Below are positions 56,647 through 64,000 of a stretch of 64,000 bases of DNA, one piece after another. Every line of letters starts with the position of its first letter. Positions within the stretch are counted from its first letter, which is position 1. Under the pieces are notes generated by a model, which saw only the letters and a list, made by a program, of their open reading frames with translations, ran no database searches and was not told where the DNA came from. This DNA is from Mycoplasmopsis bovis PG45. GTDB lineage: Bacteria; Bacillota_I; Bacilli_A; Mycoplasmatales; Metamycoplasmataceae. The position numbers and the translations under genes are program-made. The stretch spans positions 496,001 through 560,000 of the forward strand of contig NC_014760.1 in the NCBI RefSeq assembly GCF_000183385.1. Reading direction: 5' to 3'.

Positions 56647-59600
56647 TTACTTAATTTTATTCTTAACTTTTCTAATGTATATAAAACCAATTAATGTACC
56701 AATACCAGTAGCGCCTAAAAGGCCTAAAGGAATAAATATTAATAGTATTTGCTTTTGAGTTAATTTCCTGCTATTGCTATTATTATTAATGTTTAATGGC
56801 TTATCTAAATCTTCAATAGGATCTAATAACTTATTTAAATTAGATATTGTAGCTAAAGCACTTCTTCTAGATACTTTAGGTATAGATCTTATTGTTAAAA
56901 CAGATTCAATTGATTCATTGCTTTTAGTAGCTAGTTTTTTAACAACAGCATTTAATTCATTTAGATCAATATCATAATGCTTTTTGTACTCTAAAAAGTA
57001 TTTTTCTTTTAATTGCATAATGATAGCATTAACTATTTTATTTCTTAATTCACTCATTATATGTTCGGTAAATTCTAGTTTTTCTAGTTTTAAAAATGAT
57101 AAGTCATAGATAGTACTTGTGCTTTCATTTTCATTTTTATCATTAGCATTATTGCTTGATGAATTATCATTTGATGATTCACCATTAGGAGCATTTCTAT
57201 TGCCATTATTAGAATTATTATTTGGATCTATAAAGCCGTTATTGCTTGATAGTTCATCGTTTATAACCTTAGTAGCACTATTAGTAATTTTTACAAAAGC
57301 AGAGTTTTTAATTCTAATGTTATTACCTATAATTTCAGCATTTGCACTAATACCTTTACCTAAGGCTAAAGCCCTAATAGTAGCTTCATAATTTTTAATT
57401 AATAAGTCTTTACCTAATTCTAAGTTTTTATCTTTAAACTGCTTATTAATTTCATCAATAACCTTAGTTTTTAATGATGAAAGCTTGCTTTCATTTAAAT
57501 TAATATCATTAAGTTTAATTTTTGATAAGTCAATATCTTCATCTAAAGCTTGCGCTACAACATTAACTACTTCAACTCTTGCATAACCAAATTTTTTGCC
57601 TAAAGCCTGTAAGTTAGCAATAGAAATATTAACATTTTTAAAGTCACTTACATTAGTTTGCGGATATATTCTTTCTCTTGCAATTTGATCTAAATTCTTA
57701 ATTTCATAGTCACTGCCTAGTTTTAAATTAGGAGTCTGTTTTTGAATTAATTTCTTAATTCATTCTTTAGCTTCTTCAAATGTGCTAGTGCCTTTTAAGT
57801 TAATTCTTTTAAATACTATGCCATTAAAAATACTTCTTTTATCTTCAGAAATATCGCTTTCATCATCATTAATACCATTATTGCCGGATGAATTGTCATT
57901 AGGTCATTTTTCACTAAATGGATCTGCATAAGGATTCTTATTAGGATCTATGCCACTATTTGAGCCGTTATTACTGTTTCCATCTCCACTACTTGAGCCG
58001 TTGTTTCCGTTTCTATTGCCATTAGTACTATTGCCATTAGCAGAGCCATTATTTCTATTTGAGCCACTAGAATTATTGTCAACGCCACTATTTGAACCAT
58101 TATTACTGTTTCCATCTCTATTATTTGAATCATCATCTTTAGGACTTACTTTTTCTCAGTCACTACCATTAGATGAATTAGAAGGCTTTCTATTATTTGA
58201 ACCATCATCACTAATAGACTTAGCAAAATCTAACAAAATAGTGAAACTATTCTTAGGCAATAAGTTATATTTCTCATTATTATTTGAATCAATAAATGAA
58301 ACGTTGACTATTAACAATTTAAGTCGTTCGTTTAATTCATAATTAATATTTAGTAACTTTAAATGTTTTTCATCTAAAGATAAAAACACATCTTTTTTAG
58401 GTATAGATGGCAAATATTTTTTAAATGAACTATAGCTATTTTTAGCCGCTAAATTTAAGAATAATTGTGAGTTAAGGTTAAGGTAAATGTTTTCTTTAGT
58501 TTCTTTTTTATTAGATGGATCATTGCTATCGCCACTATTTGAATTGCCATTAGCAGAGTTATCAATTTCAACAGGTACAGCATATTCATCTTGACTTAGT
58601 CTATATCTAGTATTTGTAGTTTTAAACTTAAAAAATACTTTTAAATAGTTATCTCCCCCAACTTCAACTTTACTTAATTCTACTTTATCGCTATTTTCGA
58701 ATTCATCTAAATATTGTTTAAATTTATCAACAGTTGCAATATCAGAAATATTTTTTTGTTTTGGTATTTTCTTAAACTTAGGAGTTATAGCAATAGGGCT
58801 ATTAACTTCAAAGCCATTTCATAAATCATTAATATATTGCTTATAATACTCCATTACATCTTCATAATTGAGCAACTTTATTTGTTCATATTTTAATTTT
58901 TTAGTAGCTTCTAAGTATTCAAAAAATCTTTTACCTTGTTTAGTTTCTCATAAAGGCTTTAATGAATCAAAATTAGGTAAGTTATCTAAAAATTGACTAT
59001 AAGGGCTACTGTCTTTATTAATTAATACAAATTTATAATTTGATATTGAATCTTTAGCATTTGACGTAAAAAGTCAAATACCTTCTTCAGAAAAGTAATT
59101 ATCAGATCCTGTTTCATTTGCTAACTCTAGAAAGCGTTTTTTAGCATTTTTAGGTATTTTATAAAGCCCGCGGCTAGTTAGCTTAAATAATGTAGCATTT
59201 TCATTTTTACCTATTAACTGTTTTAATGCCCCTTTACCATCTAATACAACTGCTTCAGCAATTACTCCAGGATCTAAGTCGTTTTCATTACTATGCGGAG
59301 CAAATAATGTTTTAGTTTTATATGGTGCTTTAGTTATCTTATAGTAGTTTTTGTCACTGCCAGAAATATCTTCAGCAAAATCACTATTAGTATAATACCA
59401 TCCATCTTTTTCAGGATATTTATTAATATCATCATGAGCAAATAAGCCCGAATCCGGCTTAGTATTGCCATTCTTAAAATCAAATCATACTAATTGTTTT
59501 TTAGTACCAGTTTTTTTATCAATTAATGGATCATATTTAGGGTTAGGAATTGGCTTACCATCTTTATCTTTTTTAGCTTCGCCTTTTTCATCAGTTAAAA

Positions 59601-61194
59601 ACTCTTCTATTAATTCTTTTTGGTGTTTATTTTTCTCAGGATCTCAGGCAAACCATTTATAGTCCATTTGACTGCTTCTAGAATCAATTACAATTATTTT
59701 TGTATATTTATACTCAACTTGTTTGTGTGCTTTATCTCTATACTTAGTTATTTCAATTTTATATTCATTTTTAGCATGCGAGTTAGAATCATTCTTAACT
59801 GTTTTATCATTTTGATCTTTAATATCAGCATTAAAAACTCTTTCATTATCATTAGCGTCTTTTCTATTGTCAGTTAAGTCTTCTTCGAATCTATAGTTAA
59901 TAACGTCAATTTTTTTACCATTTATAGTAATAACTTCAGTTTCATCACTAGTAGCAGTAAAGTTAACTTTTAATGGCGTATGTGCAATTCATTTTCCGCC
60001 ATATCTATCTGGTCCTGTTTTAATTTCCGGCTTATCACTAGGATATTTTACTAATTTATCATCCACCAATTTTGTCGTGCCATTTTGAAAGTCAACTCAT
60101 TTTCCTAATTTAATTATTAGTCTCTGTTCTAAGTCTTTTGTAGCAATTCTTCCATTATATGTAGCAGATGGAGTAATATTAACTTTTACATTGTGAGCAA
60201 CTAATTCTTTAAATGAGCCATTTTCATTTTTTAAATAAATATCAATTGTGCTAGGGCTAGTAACTTCAAATTCAGCCCTTAGTTTAGAATTATTAGTATT
60301 TTGCCTATTAAACTCCTGCAATTTTTCATCTAACTTTTGAATGTTAGTTTTATCACCGTTTTCCTTATATTCATCAGTGCCTAATTGTCCGCCAGTGTCA
60401 GATTCAAAATTAAAGTTATATGCTTCTAACCTACTTTTAATATTGTTAAAGTCAGTTTTATATTTACTAAAAGGATGAGCAACTTCTTTAGGAATTCTTA
60501 GATCAACCGTTATTTTATAGCCAGTTACATGATCTCATTTAGGCTTATTTGTGTCATATGTTATTTCAGCCTCATTCTCTTTATTATGCCCAAACAAATT
60601 TTCAGCCTTTTGTTCTAGCGTAATTTTTGTGATATATTTTTCAATATTTTCATAATTTGAAAATGGATTCTGTGTATGTTTAGTTACATAATATTTAAAT
60701 GTGTTTATAAAAGCTTCTTTATTTTTAGTGTCATCTTCATTTTGAAGTCGTTTTCAATAAAGAGAATTGACAAGTGAGCTTAAATTAGAGTACTCCGTAG
60801 TTTTCTCAAAACCTCTAACTTCTTTGCTAGTAATTTCAGGGCAACCAAACATACTTTCACAAGGGTTCTCATTATAGTATAATGAACGTCATTTTCCTTT
60901 TACTTTGTCAAAAAAGCCTGTATAATCATTTACTGTTTTAGGTTCTCAAGTTCGCATAAAAAACTCAGTTCCTGCTGTATTATTAGGTACTTCATCAGGC
61001 ACCTTAAAATAATTTCAAAATTGAGAACCTTTATTTTCATATTCAACAGTTATTGGATATTTACTAGTTGGAAAGTCAAAATATCTAGTATTTGTATTGC
61101 TTGAATTAGTATGGAAAAAAGCACTAGTATTTAGTGCTACTAAAGGTAATGAAAAAGTAGTAGATAGTATTATTTTTAGTTTCTTTTTATTCAT
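56647..61194 (-). CDS. giant ICE-encoded surface protein
   Basis: A 1515-residue protein in one frame from ATG 61192-61194 to TAA 56647-56649, with many TGA as Trp. N-terminal signal peptide (MNKKKLKIILSTTFSLPLVA) has no lipobox Cys; a single C-terminal membrane helix (about 1480-1505, LLIFIPLGLLGATGIGTLIGFIY) with basic tail anchors it. The middle has a long Asn/Gly/Ser/Asp low-complexity region (about 1015-1100). No known domain is recognised; its place between traE and the transposase suggests a surface role in conjugation such as mating-pair contact. Confidence 0.75.
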
Positions 61195-61196
61195 AC

Positions 61197-61784
61197 TTAC
61201 TCATTTCTATTGTCATTAATTAAAGCTTCTAATTCATCATACTTTTGGCTTATAATGTGCGAATCTAATTCGCCATTATGCATTCTATAACGTTCAAATT
61301 TCTTTTCACTATCTTTAACTGTCTTTACTTTTTCATTGATCTTAGTCATTGTTTCATCGTGCTTAATATCTAATAACTCTCTCATTTTTTCAAAATACTG
61401 TGCTTCTTCTAATAACTCCATACTTAAATTAGCCAAAACTCTTTTGTCTAACTTGCTATTAGTATTAATTAAGATATCTAACTTTTTATTAATAAGCATT
61501 AACTCAGCCCTATTTTTTAATAACTCTCTAGTTATATTTGCTTGAAAAGGGGCTAATGATGAATAAAACACCTTTCTCATTGCATAGTAAATATCATCTA
61601 ATGCGTCTTTAAAAACTATCTCTTTTTCCTTGTTATATAAATATTCTTTAAACACTTCAGCAATTGCTTCCGATGTGCTTTTATTATCTATTTCAATTAT
61701 CTTTCTAAACTTTTCGAACCTTGCTATATCTTCTTTTTCATATAGTCTAAAAGTTATCCTTAATGGATCGTTTTTCTTACTCAT
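61197..61784 (-). CDS. ICE accessory protein, helical, possible DNA-binding N-terminus
   Basis: A 195-residue charged protein. N-terminal ITFRLYEKEDIARFEKF ... STSEAIAEVFKEYL resembles a ribbon-helix-helix; the rest is coiled-coil. It lies between traE and the giant protein, 2 bases from its start. It could be a mobilisation accessory factor. Function is inferred from context. Confidence 0.6.
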   Translation of the reverse strand: MSKKNDPLRITFRLYEKEDIARFEKFRKIIEIDNKSTSEAIAEVFKEYLYNKEKEIVFKDALDDIYYAMRKVFYSSLAPFQANITRELLKNRAELMLINKKLDILINTNSKLDKRVLANLSMELLEEAQYFEKMRELLDIKHDETMTKINEKVKTVKDSEKKFERYRMHNGELDSHIISQKYDELEALINDNRNE

Positions 61785-61827
61785 TGTTTTCTCCTTTTTT
61801 GTTTAAAAAAATAAAAGCAAAATGGCC

Positions 61828-64000
61828 TTATTGACCTATTATGCCTTTATCAAAAAATAATTGTTTTTCATACTCGTTGTAGTAAATACTGCCTTTTATT
61901 TTTGAATACATATGTAAGCTAAAAATTAAGTTTCCGACGTCGCTATCAGCTAAAAAGCGTTGGTGTGTATTATTAAGCCCACCAGTTGACTTGAACATAT
62001 CCATAACTGCTTCTAAGTCTTTTTGCTTAAGGCCAAAGAACTTAGCATATTGACAGTTTTGCAATATAGCTTCAGCTTTTTTAGTTATATTGCTTGAACC
62101 TAAAAAGTCGGATGGATTCTGTGTACAAAGTATCATACCTGCATTAAACTTTCTAACTGTTTTTGTCATTGTATAAACAAAGTCTAATGTAGCTGTATTG
62201 CTTGGATCAATATACATGTGCAATTCATCAATAACTAATACTGTTTTTGCTTCTTTATCTTCTATTGCATTATTAAATATTTTGTTTTGAATAAAGCTTA
62301 GGAGAACAAATAGTCCTACTTGTCCACTATCTTTAGAAGTATTAAATAATTTTTGCGTATTGAAAATGATAAAGTCATTAGAAAGATCAATATTTGTTTG
62401 CCCGTTGTAAATATATTCATATTTACCGTTATTTTCATAGTCAAATGAAAGCCTATCAATAATATTAGCTAAAACAATTTTCTTTCTCTGTTTTTCAAAT
62501 TCATCTTTTCATTTGTACTCTTGTAAATGCTTAATTAAGTCACTAATTATTGGATAATTAAACTCTTTTAATTCATTAATGTTTTTTAAGTTATAAAGCC
62601 CTATCTTTTCATATAGGCTTCTTACCATTGACATTAAAAATACAATGTAGTCTTGATTCCAGTCAGCATTAATTAACTTAAAGTATGTTTCTAACCATTC
62701 TAAATGTTTATTAATTATTAACTTAGTGCTAATTTCTTCATCATCATTAAAAAGCTGTATTTGTACATGTAATGGATTAATTATTGTTTTATGCCCTAGG
62801 CCTAAATCAATTAAAGTAGCGCCAAAATTATTGCCTAATTTTGAATACTCATTTTGTGGATCGATAATATATACCTTATTATTGTGTGCTAAATGGCCTA
62901 AAATAGCCTTTTTAACATCAGTCGACTTACCTTTACCTGATGAACCTACAGTAAACATATTGTAATTAACTCTTCTTGCACTCTTTTTATAAAATTGGTC
63001 AAAAATTATAGGTTCTCCAGTAGAAGCGGTACTGCCTAGGATAAATGCATTATTATCATTATTAGTTTCATTCTCAAATGCCCAGCCATGGCTAATGTTA
63101 TAACTACTCATTGGTATTGCTTCGTGTAAGTTATCACTAGTAATTAAGCACGCTTGCGCTAAGGCTTCAAATTGTTTAAAAGGTACAGTGTTAATGTTTA
63201 ACTTAGCCCTTTTAGCAGTAGTTAAAACTTTACTTTCAGCTTTTCTTAATTCTTTTAAGCTGTTAGCTTCATTAATTATCATTAATGAACTATTCATTAA
63301 TAAGTTTTTATTCTCTTGTAATTGACTCTGTAAATATTCTAAGGCTTCAATTTGTAAACTAGATGAAGCCCTAAAGTAATTTGACTTAATTAATGTTTTA
63401 TTATCACTCATCCTTTTGCCAGACTTATCCAATAAAGCAGCTTGCGACGCTTCATTGAATATGCCCATATTTCAGACAATAGTAGCGTCATTGTCAAATA
63501 AGCTTATAGCCCAGCCTTCGCTTAAATTAAGCGGTAATTCGCTTATTGTATGTATTGAATAGTATTTGCCATCTTTAATAAAGTAATTACGCTTAAACAC
63601 TGTATCAGATGAAAGCAATTCATCTAATGTTTTAGGCTTATTAGTTTTAATTTCTTTACTTATAGGCTTCTTTTTAAAATTGCTTTTTAAAAACTTGAAA
63701 AACTCTTTAACTTTTTCTCTAAAAGTTAATGTTTCAAAAATATGATCATCTTTAGCATTAAATGAATCTCGTTGGTTATTATTCATTTGATATTCTAAAT
63801 ATTTAATTGCTTCTTCTTCATTTAAAGTCTTAAGGCTTACAGACGCTAAAAACTTTAGCAATTCTAAGCCTTCTATTAATTCGCTTTCAATATCCATTGC
63901 ATTAAAGTTAGCAATAGTATTAAGCACCATTTTTTTAAGTTCTAAAAGATCTTTAGCATATACTGCTATATAGTATGTATCCACTAATAATTCAGTATCT
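61828..64000 (-). CDS. traE: TraE/VirB4-type conjugation ATPase, N-terminus outside window
   Basis: About 723 C-terminal residues are visible; the 5' end lies beyond the right edge. Walker A is VGSSGKGKST, followed by VYIIDPQNEYSKL, and Walker B VLVIDELHMYID, then ILCTQNPSDF, all hallmarks of VirB4/TraE ATPases that power type IV secretion at the membrane. Three TGA are Trp. It is the first visible gene of the minus-strand ICE unit and corresponds to the conserved traE of mycoplasma ICEs. Confidence 0.9.

Larger units (their letters stand above)
53800..64000. mobile_element. end of a mycoplasma integrative conjugative element
   Basis: Minus-strand genes from the right edge: TraE/VirB4 ATPase, small accessory protein, giant surface protein, small gene, and a UPF0236-type DDE transposase as the last gene. 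This order matches known ICEs of Mycoplasmopsis agalactiae/bovis, where the DDE transposase lies at one end. The left boundary is placed at the hairpin-rich segment but not proven; the other end is outside the window. Confidence 0.7.

Noticed and set aside
57948-58342. Open frames opposite or out of phase with the giant ICE protein (Pro/Leu-rich and Ile/Met/Val-rich)
   Set aside because: They arise from the Asn/Gly/Ser low-complexity codons of the real gene and have no start signals.

Overview
The window is a stretch of a mollicute chromosome. It is strongly AT-rich, UGA is read as tryptophan throughout (most large genes contain in-frame TGA at conserved Trp positions, and some end TGA-TAG), there are many prolipoproteins with a lipobox Cys, and the dcw cluster is reduced to mraZ-rsmH-ftsA-like-ftsZ. 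Gene content (lipoproteins with repeats, IS30-type and IS1634-type insertion sequences, and an integrative conjugative element with a VirB4/TraE ATPase and a DDE transposase at one end) best fits the Mycoplasmopsis bovis/agalactiae group. The species is an inference. All coordinates assume genetic code 4.

Layout. 1-7 kb is an accessory region: three prolipoprotein genes (one with 27-bp coding repeats, one with an 11-G tract inside its signal peptide), an IS30-type element, an IS1634-type element, decayed transposase pieces and several repeated hairpins. 7.1-11.2 kb holds a membrane protein, trpS, thrS and a small membrane protein. 11.8-14.5 kb holds a lipoprotein and a protein resembling a type III restriction subunit without its P-loop. 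14.7-21.7 kb is a complete F1Fo ATP synthase operon (atpI-B-E-F-H-A-G-D-C). 21.8-24.3 kb has a membrane protein, an unknown gene and plsY. 24.4-31.3 kb is upp, an ECF-S-like membrane protein, leuS and lon, all on the minus strand, with a CIRCE-type operator before lon. 31.4-34.6 kb is rsmE, pepO (M13 peptidase) and ssb. 34.9 kb is a solitary GcvH-like lipoyl protein. 35.3-39.1 kb is the mraZ-rsmH-ftsA-like-ftsZ division cluster. 39.3-42.2 kb is ktrA and ktrB, transcribed divergently. 42.4-44.0 kb is a type II restriction-modification pair: a C5-cytosine methylase and a Bsp6I-like endonuclease. 44.1-53.4 kb is uvrB, uvrA, a NERD-domain protein, a YgjP-like metallopeptidase, ychF, tRNA-Trp(CCA), a membrane protein, greA and hpt.

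From about 53.8 kb to the right edge is one end of a mycoplasma integrative conjugative element. It has a non-coding, hairpin-rich terminus, a DDE transposase, tandem 154-bp repeats, a small gene with a possible MazF-like fold preceded by a separately promoted structured RNA, a 1515-residue surface protein, a small accessory protein and the TraE/VirB4 ATPase, whose N-terminus lies beyond the window.

The genes worth most attention are the RNA plus small-gene module inside the element, the editing-dead LeuRS, the phase-variation tracts in lipoprotein genes, the apparently leaderless restriction endonuclease, and the isolated GcvH-like protein.
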